Assembly: GCF_949769195.1 (NCBI RefSeq)
Contig: NZ_OX458333.1
Span: 2,914,001 to 2,978,000, forward strand
Direction: 5' to 3'
Origin: Methylocaldum szegediense
GTDB taxonomy: Bacteria > Pseudomonadota > Gammaproteobacteria > Methylococcales > Methylococcaceae
DNA: 64,000 bases
The notes beneath the pieces are model-generated. The model had not been told where the DNA came from, did no database searches, and was given only the letters and a program-made list of their open reading frames with translations. This document shows positions 22,941-32,099 of this stretch, piece by piece. The translations under genes and the position numbers were made by a program. Positions within the stretch are counted from its first letter, which is position 1; each line of letters begins with the position of its first letter.

Positions 22941-23301
22941 GAGCGTCGAAAATTCAAGCAGATAGACTGGTCCTGCACTTCCCTAAAGTGCGCGCATAGC
23001 TTACTACATCGGATGCCAAAATTGGCATTCCGTTTAAGCCGAAACACTTCCTATCTTGTCTTGTCTCGACGCAAGACTAAGCAACCCTTACAAAGCGCCA
23101 GCAATGAACGCATTCAGGATGAGACGTTATCGATTTGAATCAAGCGACGCTCCACCGTCTCTGAACAAACCCGTATCCGGGCGGCAGGACACATTGCCGT
23201 TCGTTACCCAGAAAAACATGTTCAGCACCGTTGGAAGAGATACCAACGCCCGGCTCCCTCCAAGCATAGATCCCGGAAACGCTTGGCAGAACAGCCGGAC
23301 C
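22941..23301. other. Intergenic stretch upstream of mnmG
   Basis: About 360 bases without a supported gene. It should hold the mnmG promoter on the minus strand. Frames on both strands here show no recognisable protein. An imperfect GCCGGGCC/GGTCCGGC hairpin lies at its upstream end around 23300, just after the nsrR relic, without a T-run. Confidence 0.5.
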
Positions 23302-23700
23302 TTATGGCCCGGCGCCGCTGACGGACGAACCGCCTCTATTGCTGAGCAATTCACTCAGTGAGACGTGGCTCTTGAGTAGATCGGCCAAGGTATACCGATC
23401 GAGAACATCCTGAAACGCCGAAGCCGCTTCGAAGAGCGCTTTTTTCAGTTGGCATGCGGGCATGATTCGGCATGGGCTTTTCCGAAATTCAAAACATTCC
23501 GCGATGAAGAAGCACGGCTCCATGCGGCGCAAGACTTTACCGAGATTGATCCTTTCCGGAGTTTGCCCCAGCGTTATTCGCCGCGCTTGCCACGGAAACT
23601 TTCGATATAGCCCGCAGTAGCGAGTTGCTGAACCACCTTTGCCAGATGGTGGTAGGATCAGTACCCGTAGTGCATAATCGGCATACAGCGTCAATTACAT
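23302..23700 (-). pseudogene. nsrR: Broken nsrR-like (Rrf2 family) nitric-oxide-sensing repressor
   Basis: The relic reads LTLYADYALRVLI at the start and later ITLGQTPERINLGKVLRRMEP...CRIMPACQLKKALFEAASAFQDVLDRYTLADLL, which is NsrR/Rrf2. I see three lesions. Codon 2 is TAA where CAA (Gln) is expected after the ATG at 23700. About 20 codons between LRVLI and the recognition helix are missing, and the join is out of frame: HLAKVVQQLATAGYIESFRGKRG is in another frame. One base is then missing, which restores the first frame at RRITLGQ. The three Fe-S cysteines region (CFEF..CRIMPAC) is still readable. NsrR normally represses nirK-type genes when NO is absent; this copy cannot make a full protein. 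Confidence 0.85.
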
Positions 23701-24838
23701 GGTATTCGTCGTTCTCTCCCGAAAACCGTCCACTCCTTAATCCTGGCATCCCGACGCAATGGCTGTATGATGAATGTCCGCCGCTGATGCTCGGACTGGT
23801 GTTGACCACTGATTGGAACACTGCCGGGTTCTCTGGTCCTTCCACTGTCAGGAACGCCGCCGCTCCTTTATGCAGCCGCGCGAGGCTGTGGTCGACCAGA
23901 ATGTAAGTGCCGGGTACGTCCAGCTTGACCTCGAAGATAGCGGCAGCGCCCGCCGGAACCAGATGGGATTGCACGTTGCTAAGCGGTTCCGATGCTCCTT
24001 CCGGATACACCCGGTCGAAAATCTCGCCGATGAGATGGACGCTGGAAGTCGTATTCGGTCCCCCGACACCGAAAAAGACGCGCACCGTTTCGCCTACGTT
24101 GGCCCTCAGTGCATTCTCTTCGCTCAAAGCGCCGACACTGCCGTTGAAAACCACATAATCGGGTTCTTCCTTCAACATCTTGTCAACGACGGCTTCGTGC
24201 ATTCCGGGCTGGGTCGGATCGCCGCTAAGGTAGAAATCGCCTTGCATGATGTAAAACTCACGGTCCACCTTGGGCCAGCCTTTTGGCGGCTCGACCACCA
24301 TAAGGCCATACAGGCCGTGACTGATGTGATGGGGGATCATTGGCGTCGCGCAATGGTAAATGTAGACGCCCGGATTCAGGGCCTTGAACCGGAATACGCT
24401 GGTGCCGCCCGGCAGGGTTTGAGTGAGCTTGCCACCTCCACCAGGTCCCGTCACGCCGTGCGAGTCGATACTGTGGCTTACAGGGCTATCCAGAGAATTC
24501 TTCAGCGTCAGCTCTACGGTATCGCCCTGCCGTACCCGAATCATCGGTCCTGGTACGGTGCCATTGTAGGTCCAGTAGGTGTAGCCAACACCGTCAGCCA
24601 TCAAGGCGGTGACCACCTTCGTTTCCAATTCGACGGACACTATCGCGGGGTTGTCGCGATTCACAGGCGGAGCGACTTGCGGCTGCGGCAGGCGCATAAG
24701 GCCGACGGGCAGTGCCACAGCCTTAGCCCCGCCCGATTGTTGCCCTGACGAGCCGGAAGGAAGCTTTGCGCACGAGGACAAGCCCAGAAGTAACAGACCC
24801 GCCAAACAGTAATGCGAGAAAGCCATGTTTCTCTTCAT
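23537..24838 (-). CDS. nirK: Copper-containing nitrite reductase (NirK) lipoprotein with unusual axial residue and run-on C-terminus
   Basis: NirK reduces nitrite to NO in the periplasm. The ATG at 24838 gives a lipoprotein signal (MKRNMAFSHYCLAGLLLLGL, lipobox LSSC, Cys23). By alignment with known NirK, type-1 copper ligands are H122, C163 and H171; type-2 ligands are H127, H162 and H317; catalytic Asp is D125 and catalytic His is H268. All are present, but the axial type-1 Met is Leu176 (CTG) in HHISHGLYG. The family would end soon after VEGPENPAVFQ; here about 90 more residues follow, and the last ~55 read through the nsrR relic out of frame. The native stop was therefore probably lost by a frameshift. 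It may be active, altered, or on the way to being a pseudogene. Confidence 0.85.
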   Translation of the reverse strand: MKRNMAFSHYCLAGLLLLGLSSCAKLPSGSSGQQSGGAKAVALPVGLMRLPQPQVAPPVNRDNPAIVSVELETKVVTALMADGVGYTYWTYNGTVPGPMIRVRQGDTVELTLKNSLDSPVSHSIDSHGVTGPGGGGKLTQTLPGGTSVFRFKALNPGVYIYHCATPMIPHHISHGLYGLMVVEPPKGWPKVDREFYIMQGDFYLSGDPTQPGMHEAVVDKMLKEEPDYVVFNGSVGALSEENALRANVGETVRVFFGVGGPNTTSSVHLIGEIFDRVYPEGASEPLSNVQSHLVPAGAAAIFEVKLDVPGTYILVDHSLARLHKGAAAFLTVEGPENPAVFQSVVNTSPSISGGHSSYSHCVGMPGLRSGRFSGENDEYHVIDAVCRLCTTGTDPTTIWQRWFSNSLLRAISKVSVASAANNAGANSGKDQSR

Positions 24839-25029
24839 CGAGGTCTCCATCATCGAACATCGTTTAGGGCCGGCCGAAACACGGGAAAGGCCACAAAATC
24901 CGGCCGCTTGACGAAATGGAAGGGCCATCGATGGCAGCAATCCCTTGCAGCGCTATTGAGCACGCGCCATAACCCTTGAATTGGGATCGGCACTACCCTC
25001 AGCGTAGCTGCTCATCAGGCGCAAGAATC

Positions 25030-25431
25030 TCACCCCTTGACCAACAGCTTACCCTTCATGCCCGCTTCCTTGTGGCCGGGAAGATCACAAATGAATTCAT
25101 ATTCGCCAGAACGGTCGAAGACGACCGTTTTTCGGGCCACTTCACCCGCCCTTACCTCCAAGCGCACCCCGAACTCGACAAGGGTCAAGCCGTGCTCCGT
25201 TGCTGCTCTGGAGTTGTCGATAAGCAAACTCACGGGAACGCCCGCCGGCACCTCGAGCACATTCGGCTCGTACTTAAATTCGGTCGCTACGATACGTAAC
25301 TCGATCGGCACTGTGGCACTCTTCTTGGATGAAGAAGACGAGGAGGCGCAGGCTGCGCACAACCCCAGCAGTCCCACTGCGGCCACGGTGATGACAGATC
25401 GCCAAAAGTTTTTAAATTTGAAACCTTCCAT
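25030..25431 (-). CDS. Cupredoxin-domain lipoprotein (plastocyanin/azurin-like)
   Basis: This 133-residue protein starts at 25431 behind a strong GGAGG site. An N-terminal signal with lipobox-like LCAAC is followed by a Ser-rich linker and one cupredoxin domain. Type-1 copper ligands are visible as H80 (TEHGL), then C115, H120 and M125 in CDLPGHKEAGM. Such proteins carry electrons in the periplasm; next to nirK it is a plausible electron donor to nitrite reductase. The usual methionine ligand is kept here, unlike in the adjacent NirK. Confidence 0.88.
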   Translation of the reverse strand: MEGFKFKNFWRSVITVAAVGLLGLCAACASSSSSSKKSATVPIELRIVATEFKYEPNVLEVPAGVPVSLLIDNSRAATEHGLTLVEFGVRLEVRAGEVARKTVVFDRSGEYEFICDLPGHKEAGMKGKLLVKG

Positions 25432-25559
25432 ATTTTTTCCTCCGGAGCTTACGCATTAGATCGAGCTCCCTTTCAAAAAATCTCGGTCAGCCTCCAACCG
25501 TGCGGCGCGTAAATTTCCCGTCGGCGTTTCACCTCACGATGTACAAACCGTTCTGATCC

Positions 25560-25931
25560 CTAAGAATCCAGAGGATGCGAGAACACCGGAATTGTCACTG
25601 CTAATGGATCGGAGGAATCGGCCTCGTCTTTGGCGGATTCCGTCAACCCATCCCCGGCTGGCCGAAGGTTGGAGCGCAAGTTGGCCACCACTCCATGAGT
25701 GCTGAAACTCTTCACCTGCAACATCTGAGCGCGGAGCGGAATCGCCAAGGTTTCCATTCCAAAATCGTGCCTGTTAATCACGGAAAATTTCCTTGCGAAT
25801 CCGCAGTTGCGCCCAGAATTTTGTCCGTGGGCAAAACCATTTCTCCTACTATCGTTTCGATTCGCAATGAGAGACGAAGATCGCCCGAATGCCGAGGATG
25901 CCAAACCGTTGTTTTTTGTTCGCCTGATCAT
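25560..25931 (-). CDS. Possible small gene or decayed gene, unrecognised
   Basis: This 123-residue frame begins at an ATG with a textbook AAGGAG site eight bases upstream, which argues that a gene once started here. The N-terminal third is rich in Ser, Asn and Arg and looks like a shifted frame. A neighbouring frame reads KKQRFGILGIRAIF (signal-peptide-like) and another reads TIVGEMVLPTDKILGATADSQGNF. The last part, HDFGMETLAIPLRAQMLQVK, looks coding in the stated frame. This pattern suggests a small exported protein broken by frameshifts. I do not recognise the family. Confidence 0.3.
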   Translation of the reverse strand: MIRRTKNNGLASSAFGRSSSLIANRNDSRRNGFAHGQNSGRNCGFARKFSVINRHDFGMETLAIPLRAQMLQVKSFSTHGVVANLRSNLRPAGDGLTESAKDEADSSDPLAVTIPVFSHPLDS

Positions 25932-26078
25932 GTGCTGTTCTCCTTAAAAGCACAGGAAGGAGAAAGGTGCCGCGGTCAACTGTCGTTAGTTGTCAAACCT
26001 ATTTGCGATAGGAATACATCGGCTTGAGGTACCGGTCGCTCTGGCGCTGAGAGTTGGGGCTGACACGGCGGGGGATAG

Positions 26079-26801
26079 TTGTTGCGGTTTCTATGTGAGG
26101 AAGGCATAGATGACCGCCATGTTGTGAGACTAGGCGATCGCTCCGGCTTCGGAATAGGCTTCATCGCACCGAACGACGAAAATTTCCGGGCCGCTTATCC
26201 GGGCGCCAACGTGTTGTTGCGCGCAGAACACTTGAGCGGGGCGCTTGAATCTCTGGGACGCGAGGACTGGGTTTATGCCGGGTTCGAAATCAATGAAAAG
26301 CCTATATTGGCCTCATTTCGGTATGCGCATCAGCAAGGGGCGCACACGGTGTTGAATCCTTCACCCTGGCGCTTCCCAGACTTGGCTTTGTCGAAGGTCA
26401 CGGATATCCTCATGGTCAACAGGTCTGAAGCCGCCCTTTTGTTGGGGCTAGATTCCGGCACGGCGCGAAGCCCGCAACTCTGGTCGTCACTTCTATCGGA
26501 ATGGATTGCGCGATAAGGTTGGACAGGTGAATTGATGGTGGCGACACTTGGCGCAGAAGGCTGCGGTGCCGTGTCGCGGAACGAGCCACCCCTGTGTCAA
26601 CCCGCTTACCCTATTACGCCGGTCGATGCTTTCAGCGCCGGACTTTTGGCAGCCCTCGCGTTCTGGATGACGCTAACCGATGCACTTCGATGGGCGAACG
26701 CCTGCGGTGCCTGGGTAGCGTCGAGAATGGGCGTGTTACGTGCGTTGCCCCGTGCCACCGAGGTGGAGGATTTCATTCAAACCATTCAAATACCAAAGTA
26801 G
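26079..26801 (+). pseudogene. PfkB-family (ribokinase-like) sugar kinase relic
   Basis: The translated remains match the middle and C-terminal parts of a PfkB kinase: CEEGIDDRHVV, GFGIGFIAPND, AYPGANVLL, TVLNPSPWRF, ILMVNRSEAALLLG, then VATLGAEGCGAV and AFSAGLLAALAF. An in-frame TAA at 26514-26516 interrupts it. The N-terminal third is missing, with a stop codon directly before 26079. The catalytic block TTGAGD normally between PVD and AFSAG is deleted in frame, probably by slippage between the two Asp codons. It cannot encode an active kinase. It converges on a GntR relic, as in sugar-amine utilisation clusters. Confidence 0.85.
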
Positions 26802-26841
26802 ACGGTGTAACGGGGCGAGTTACCTTGGTCGAATCACGGCC

Positions 26842-27601
26842 TTACAATTGCAGTATTACCCGATAAGCGTAGGCGTCGCCTCTGAATGTCCTCTCTACCT
26901 ACTCTGCCATGGGCCCATTCGTGGAATCAGTCTTGCGCTTCAAAAGCAGGCAAGACCGAGGCTCGGGAAACCCGAACGCTTCCTCCTCCACATCGCTGCT
27001 CATTACCGCTTCTATGGTTTGCTCGACATACGTCAGCAACACGCCGTACTGCTCCTGCAAAAACGCGTAAACCGAGCCGGAGAGATCTCAGTCGGCCCGT
27101 TCGGGCGTGAGGGTAAGATCGTACCGGGCACATTCCCGCGACAGAAGGATGTCATCGCCCAGGCGCAAACGCATTAGTTTTAGAAACTCGCCGTCGAGGG
27201 ACGGCCGAAAATCGAAGACACGATACGATCTTGCACGATAGCCCGTTCCAGTACGCGGGTCGAAGGGCGCATGCCCAATTCACGCATCTCTTCGGTAAGG
27301 CCTTTCAGCCGGCCCATCTTGGGACTAATTCCCGGAGGCGGCTTAAGCTTCACCCCGAGACGCCGTGCGTGCTGATGCGGTTCTGTGCGCGTAGTTCGTC
27401 GTAGCAGCGCCGCACCGTGGTGCAGCTGATATTGGGCGCTTCCGCCAGAGCACGCTCCGACGGCAAGCGGTACCCATCAGCAATTTCCCCGGACTGAATC
27501 ATCGCAGAAATACGATTTAGCGGCTGTTTGTAGACCGGCTCGGAGAGCCCGGGGTCCGGCTTTAATCGCTCGATGAGCGTCTCGCTGTCGTTAACGACTG
27601 T
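26842..27601 (-). pseudogene. GntR/HutC-family transcription regulator relic (HTH plus UTRA)
   Basis: On the minus strand the fragments follow the order of a HutC-type regulator. First comes a winged helix (PVYKQPLNRISAMIQSGEIADGY, LPSERALAEA, TTVRRCYDELRAQ). Then UTRA-domain pieces follow: MGRLKGLTEEMRELGMRPSTRVLE, FLKLMRLRLGDDILLSRECARYDL, VYAFLQEQYGVLLTYVEQTIEAV and FRGDAYAYRVIL. They lie in different frames and are broken by at least three stops or frameshifts, including a TAG after GPMAE. It is decayed beyond function. A GntR regulator beside a PfkB kinase suggests the remains of one sugar-utilisation locus. Confidence 0.82.
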
Positions 27602-27796
27602 GTCGAGAGCGGCGCTCCTTGAAACACGTTAAAAACCGTAGGGCATCACTTCTAGCTCATAAAAAGATACCCGATTTGAGGATCAAAACCGATTCCGGCG
27701 TTTTCACACTACAAACAAAGACCAGGGTGAGGTCAGCCGCCCCACGCTTTGCGACAAAGCTATACTTCGTTCCGAAGACGATTTCTCAGGTTCCAC

Positions 27797-28711
27797 ATGC
27801 GCAACGCTCTAAACCGACTCTTCCAGACCGCTAATACCATTATCCTCGGCAAACCGCGCCAAATCCGTCTTGCGGTTTGCTGCCTGCTAGCACGAGGGCA
27901 TTTGCTGATCGAGGATGTCCCCGGGGTCGGCAAAACGACATTAGCACACACGCTCGCCAATCTGTTGGGCCTCGACTATCAGCGCATCCAATTTACTAGC
28001 GATCTGTTGCCGGCCGATATCGTCGGCTCCTCGATTTTCGACGGAAAGAGCCATACGTTTCTTTTTCAACCTGGCCCGATTTTCCATCAGATGATTCTCG
28101 CGGACGAAATTAACCGTGCCACGCCGAAGGCGCAGAGCGCCCTGCTCGAGGCAATGGAAGAGCACCAAGTTACGGTCGAGGGCCAAACCCGTTCGCTACC
28201 GGAACCGTTTTTCGTCATCGCCACTCAAAACCCCGTGTGCCAAATCGGAACCTTTCCTTTGCCCGAATCCCAGTTAGATCGTTTCCTGATGCGAATAAGC
28301 CTGGGTTATCCGGACAGCCGTTCCGAGCGCGCCTTGTTGAAGGGTGTGGAGCGCGCCATTCTGCTTGAACAAATTCCAGTTTGTCTGCCTGCCGACGAGT
28401 TGCTTACCTTACAGGGCATGGTCAAAACCGTTCATGTCTCCGACCCCTTGTTGGATTATCTTCAGGCACTGATTCGGTTCAGCCGCGAATCGGGCCATTA
28501 CGAATACGGCTTGTCACCGCGTGCGGGTCTCGCCCTCCTGAACGCCGCCCGCGCCTGGGCTTTCATCGAAGGCCGCGACGCGGTCCTGCCCGAGGACGTA
28601 CAGGCGGTTTTGGGTCCGGTTTGCGCGCACCGGCTGCGTCCTATATCAAACGGCGGAGCTGGTCCGGATGCCGTTGTCTCGCCGATGCTGGAACAAGTGC
28701 CGGCAGTATGA
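27797..28711 (+). CDS. MoxR-family AAA+ ATPase
   Basis: This roughly 304-residue AAA+ ATPase uses the ATG at 27797 (MRNALNRLFQTANTIILGK); an upstream in-frame start would add 16 basic residues and is less likely. Walker A is EDVPGVGKTTLAH and Walker B is MILADEINRATPKAQSALLEAMEE, followed by the sensor ATQNPV. MoxR proteins act with DUF58 and transglutaminase-like or VWA partners as chaperone-like systems for protein maturation or envelope stress. It overlaps the DUF58 gene by four bases (ATGA). Confidence 0.93.
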   Translation: MRNALNRLFQTANTIILGKPRQIRLAVCCLLARGHLLIEDVPGVGKTTLAHTLANLLGLDYQRIQFTSDLLPADIVGSSIFDGKSHTFLFQPGPIFHQMILADEINRATPKAQSALLEAMEEHQVTVEGQTRSLPEPFFVIATQNPVCQIGTFPLPESQLDRFLMRISLGYPDSRSERALLKGVERAILLEQIPVCLPADELLTLQGMVKTVHVSDPLLDYLQALIRFSRESGHYEYGLSPRAGLALLNAARAWAFIEGRDAVLPEDVQAVLGPVCAHRLRPISNGGAGPDAVVSPMLEQVPAV

Positions 28712-29667
28712 AGATGGCAACGTTCACGCTCCGTGAACGCTTAAGCCCGCACCGCTTTTTCCGCGGCGAGAAAGCCACGGACGCACCCATCACCTTGCGT
28801 CATCGGCGCATTTTCATTGTTCCCAGTCGATCCGGTTTCGGCCTTGCGCTGCTGCTCGTCATCCAATGGCTCGCTGCCATCAATTACGGCAGCAACCTGG
28901 CATTCATCCTCACCTTCCTGCTCGCTGCTGCGGCGATTTCGTCGATGCTATATAGCTATCGAAATTTATCCGGACTGATTGTGACCCGAGGCAATGCCAG
29001 TCCGGTATTCGCCGGCGATCAGGCACTTTTCGAGCTCCGGTTGAGCAACCCCGATGCTTTGCCGCGCTATGGGGTCGACGTGAGAATCGGAAATGCGACT
29101 CCGATACGGTTGGACATACCGCCCAAAAACACCGTTTTGGCGCCTCTTCGTGTCCGAGCTGAAAAGCGCGGGTGGCTCGAACTCGAAACCGTAACCATCA
29201 GCACCTTGTTTCCGTTAGGAATCTTCTATGCCTGGTCACCGATCAATCTGAAATACAGGATTTTGGTTTACCCGAGACCCTCTCGGGAGCGGCTGCCCTT
29301 CCCGCGCTTCTCCGGCGCACGGGTCGATGCCTCCGCGGGCAGTGCTTCCGACGACTTCCAAGGATTTCGGGCTTATCACGCAGGTGATCCGCTCAAGCGT
29401 ATTCATTGGAAAAGCCTGGCGAAAGGGCTCGATCCGCTTATCAAGCAATATTCAGGGGGAGAAACCGAGACGCTGCGTTTAAGCTGGTCGGCCACCGAAG
29501 GAACGGATACGGAAGCGCGCCTCAGTCGGCTTTGCCGTTGGGTGCTGGATGCGGAACAGGCGCGAATGCGCTACTCGCTCGATCTTCCGGGAATCGCCAT
29601 ACCGGCGGGTCATGGGGCGTCGCACTGCCGAAAATGTCTCGAGGCGCTGGCTCTTTTCGGCTCATGA
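28708..29667 (+). CDS. DUF58 domain membrane protein
   Basis: This 319-residue protein starts at the ATG that overlaps the MoxR stop codon. Two membrane helices (about residues 38-77: FGLALLLVIQWLAAINYG and FILTFLLAAAAISSML) are followed by a beta-rich part and the DUF58 core with DDFQGFRAYHAGDPLKRIHWK, the family signature. DUF58 is distantly related to VWA domains and is the constant partner of MoxR ATPases. The stop codon overlaps the next start (ATGA), so all three genes are translationally coupled. Confidence 0.92.
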   Translation: MKMATFTLRERLSPHRFFRGEKATDAPITLRHRRIFIVPSRSGFGLALLLVIQWLAAINYGSNLAFILTFLLAAAAISSMLYSYRNLSGLIVTRGNASPVFAGDQALFELRLSNPDALPRYGVDVRIGNATPIRLDIPPKNTVLAPLRVRAEKRGWLELETVTISTLFPLGIFYAWSPINLKYRILVYPRPSRERLPFPRFSGARVDASAGSASDDFQGFRAYHAGDPLKRIHWKSLAKGLDPLIKQYSGGETETLRLSWSATEGTDTEARLSRLCRWVLDAEQARMRYSLDLPGIAIPAGHGASHCRKCLEALALFGS

Positions 29668-31649
29668 AGATTAGCACGCCATCGTTCAGGCCGAACCGTA
29701 CGCAGCAGAACCTGCTCTTGTTCAGCGTATTCTTCGTAGCAGCGCCGCATCTCCTCAATTTGGGCCTGGGAATCGTCCTTTACTTTTCTTTGATGGCGGC
29801 TTGGCGATGCGCTTCCCAGTATCGGCCCAGCTTGCAGCCCGGCCGCCTCCTACTCTTTCTGCTGACCGTCGGCGGAGCGGCCTTGGTTTACGTCGATTAC
29901 CATCGTTTTTACGGACGCGAGGCCGGATCCAGCCTATTTCTCGTCGGCCTCGGACTCAAGTTGCTGGAAATGCGGACCCGACGCGATGTCTACCTAGTGG
30001 TCTATCTCGCGTTCTTTGTGGCCTTAACCCAGTACCTGTTTTCCCAGAGCGTCGTCTTGGCGATCTATACCCTGGCTGCCGTCGGTTTGCTCATCTCAGT
30101 GCTGATCGGATTAAACGCCGGCTCCGTTCTGTCTCTCAAAGCTCAGTTGAAAATGGCGGCGCTGTTGGTGGCACAAGCGTCGCCGATCATGGTGGTTCTG
30201 TTCATATTTTTCCCGCGTATCGCGGGGCCTTTATGGGCTCTTCCGGATGATCCGAACGTGGCGAAAACCGGCCTCAGCGACATCATCGAGCCGGGTAGCG
30301 TGAGCCGTCTCGCCTTATCGAGGGAGCCCGCCTTTCGCGTCGATTTCGACGGCCCCATTCCGCCACCCGAGGATCGCTATTGGCGGGGGCCGGTATTCTG
30401 GCATACCGACGGAAAACGCTGGACCCTGCTGCCCAAACAGGGGCGAAACGATATTCGACCGCCGCAATTCGTCGGAACGGCTTACCGTTACACGATCACT
30501 CTGGAGCCGCATCAAAACCGTTGGGTGTTCGCCTTGGACCTACCCGCAACGTTTCCTCCTAACCTCTCCCTAACGCGCGACTATCTGCTATTAGCACCGC
30601 AAACAATCGGCGAGCGCCGGCAATTCACGATCACGTCATATCCGAACTACCGAACCGGCGAACTTAGCCCGGCCGAACGCAAGCTAGGCCTACAATTACC
30701 GGATAAGCCGTCGAAACGCATTGTCCGACTAGTCGAGCGCTGGCGCAGGTCCTCGTCTGCTCCGCACGACATCGTGAACAAGGCGCTGCTTCATTTCCGA
30801 GAGGAGCCTTTTGTATACACACTCAATCCGCCACCGATTTCGGACAAACCCGTGGATACGTTCCTTTTCGAGACCCGCAGAGGCTTCTGTGAGCATTACG
30901 CCACGGCGTTCGTTTACCTCATGCGCGCCGCGGGAATTCCGGCCAGGGTGGTGACCGGGTATCAGGGAGGGCAGTGGAACCCAGTAGGCCATTTCCTGGA
31001 GGTGCGGCAAGCCGACGCCCATGCTTGGGCCGAAGCGTGGTTACCTGGGAAAGGCTGGACTCGTATCGATCCGACTGCCGCGGTGGCTCCGTACCGAATC
31101 GAGCAGGGTATGGATTTGGACCGACAGTGGGCGGACTCCCAAGGCGGTCTTGATGCCGTCGAACGAGCTATGTCCGATCCTGCTCTGAGGTTCCAAGACT
31201 GGTACCTTCGGGTCCGCCTTGTTTGGAGCAGTATCGATCACGCGTGGAACCAATGGGTACTAAGCTACAACCCGGAATATCAAAAGCGGTTCTGGGAAGC
31301 ACTTGGCATCGTTGACTGGCGAGGGTTGATCACCTGGTTGGCGGCACTCTTGGTTTTTCTCGCCGCATTACTCGGACTTTGGCTCAGGCCTCGCCAAAAA
31401 CCGGCAACAATCGATCCCGCTCTCAAGGCATACAGTCGTTTTCTCGGGAAATTGGCGAAACGCGGTGTGATCAAGCGGCCGGGTGAAGGACCCCGGGACT
31501 TCGCCCTGCGCGCCGCGTCTGAACATTCCGAGGCTGAGGAAGCCATCGCCGCGATTACCGCGCTCTTCCTCAAGATCCGCTACGGACGGCAAGCGGAGTC
31601 ATCCGACATCGATCGGTTGCGGCGGCGCGTCAAAGCGTTTCGAATTTGA
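29664..31649 (+). CDS. TgpA-type transmembrane transglutaminase-like protein
   Basis: The protein is 661 residues. An N-terminal membrane region of several helices (DUF3488) is followed by a periplasmic transglutaminase-like domain and one last membrane helix (GLITWLAALLVFLAALLGLWL). The catalytic triad is visible as Cys in ETRRGFCEHYATAF, His in QADAHAWAEAWLPG and Asp in WTRIDPTAA. A C-terminal DUF4129-type cytoplasmic tail follows. In Pseudomonas aeruginosa the homologue TgpA is essential and sits in the same MoxR-DUF58-TgpA order. The substrate is unknown. Confidence 0.93.
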   Translation: MKISTPSFRPNRTQQNLLLFSVFFVAAPHLLNLGLGIVLYFSLMAAWRCASQYRPSLQPGRLLLFLLTVGGAALVYVDYHRFYGREAGSSLFLVGLGLKLLEMRTRRDVYLVVYLAFFVALTQYLFSQSVVLAIYTLAAVGLLISVLIGLNAGSVLSLKAQLKMAALLVAQASPIMVVLFIFFPRIAGPLWALPDDPNVAKTGLSDIIEPGSVSRLALSREPAFRVDFDGPIPPPEDRYWRGPVFWHTDGKRWTLLPKQGRNDIRPPQFVGTAYRYTITLEPHQNRWVFALDLPATFPPNLSLTRDYLLLAPQTIGERRQFTITSYPNYRTGELSPAERKLGLQLPDKPSKRIVRLVERWRRSSSAPHDIVNKALLHFREEPFVYTLNPPPISDKPVDTFLFETRRGFCEHYATAFVYLMRAAGIPARVVTGYQGGQWNPVGHFLEVRQADAHAWAEAWLPGKGWTRIDPTAAVAPYRIEQGMDLDRQWADSQGGLDAVERAMSDPALRFQDWYLRVRLVWSSIDHAWNQWVLSYNPEYQKRFWEALGIVDWRGLITWLAALLVFLAALLGLWLRPRQKPATIDPALKAYSRFLGKLAKRGVIKRPGEGPRDFALRAASEHSEAEEAIAAITALFLKIRYGRQAESSDIDRLRRRVKAFRI

Positions 31650-31658
31650 AAACCGCGT

Positions 31659-32099
31659 CTACTCCGCTTTTTCCACCTTCAGAATTACGCCGTCCGCAGC
31701 CACTACCCTAATCTTGCTGCCCGGTTCGCAGTCCTCCCCTTGCACCTTCCAGATGGAATCATCCACACGGATCCGACCCTGACCGTTGACGATTGGGTGC
31801 TCGAGCGTAAAAAGCCGTCCTACGTATTGGGCAGCCCGTTGATTCAGCAAAGGTTGGTCAGTCTCGATCGGATGCCTTTTCAGAAATAGCCGGAACACCG
31901 CGATACTGACGACCGACAGCACTGAGAACAGTATCAGCTGATACTCCCACGCCAGCGCAGGCACGATCAGCTTGACCACACCGACCACGAAAGCCGATTC
32001 GGCCATCCACAAAAAGAATATCCCCGGAGCAAGGAGTTCGACGATGAGAAGGAAGACACCGAGCGCCCACCAGTGCCAAAAAACGACCTCGAATGCCAT
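31659..32099 (-). CDS. NfeD-family membrane protein
   Basis: This 146-residue short-type NfeD has two or three membrane helices in the first 70 residues (FWHWWALGVFLLIVELLAPG, LILFSVLSVVSIAVFRLFL). A C-terminal OB-fold follows (VGRLFTLEHPIVNGQGRIRVDDSIWKVQG). It is the usual partner of SPFH proteins such as QmcA. The start codon directly abuts the stop codon of the qmcA-like gene (TAAATG). The gene converges with tgpA, leaving nine bases between them. Confidence 0.92.
   Translation of the reverse strand: MAFEVVFWHWWALGVFLLIVELLAPGIFFLWMAESAFVVGVVKLIVPALAWEYQLILFSVLSVVSIAVFRLFLKRHPIETDQPLLNQRAAQYVGRLFTLEHPIVNGQGRIRVDDSIWKVQGEDCEPGSKIRVVAADGVILKVEKAE

Noticed and set aside
23056-23361. Plus-strand frame upstream of mnmG as a gene
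   Set aside because: No ribosome-binding site, no recognisable motif, and its far end overlaps the nsrR relic.
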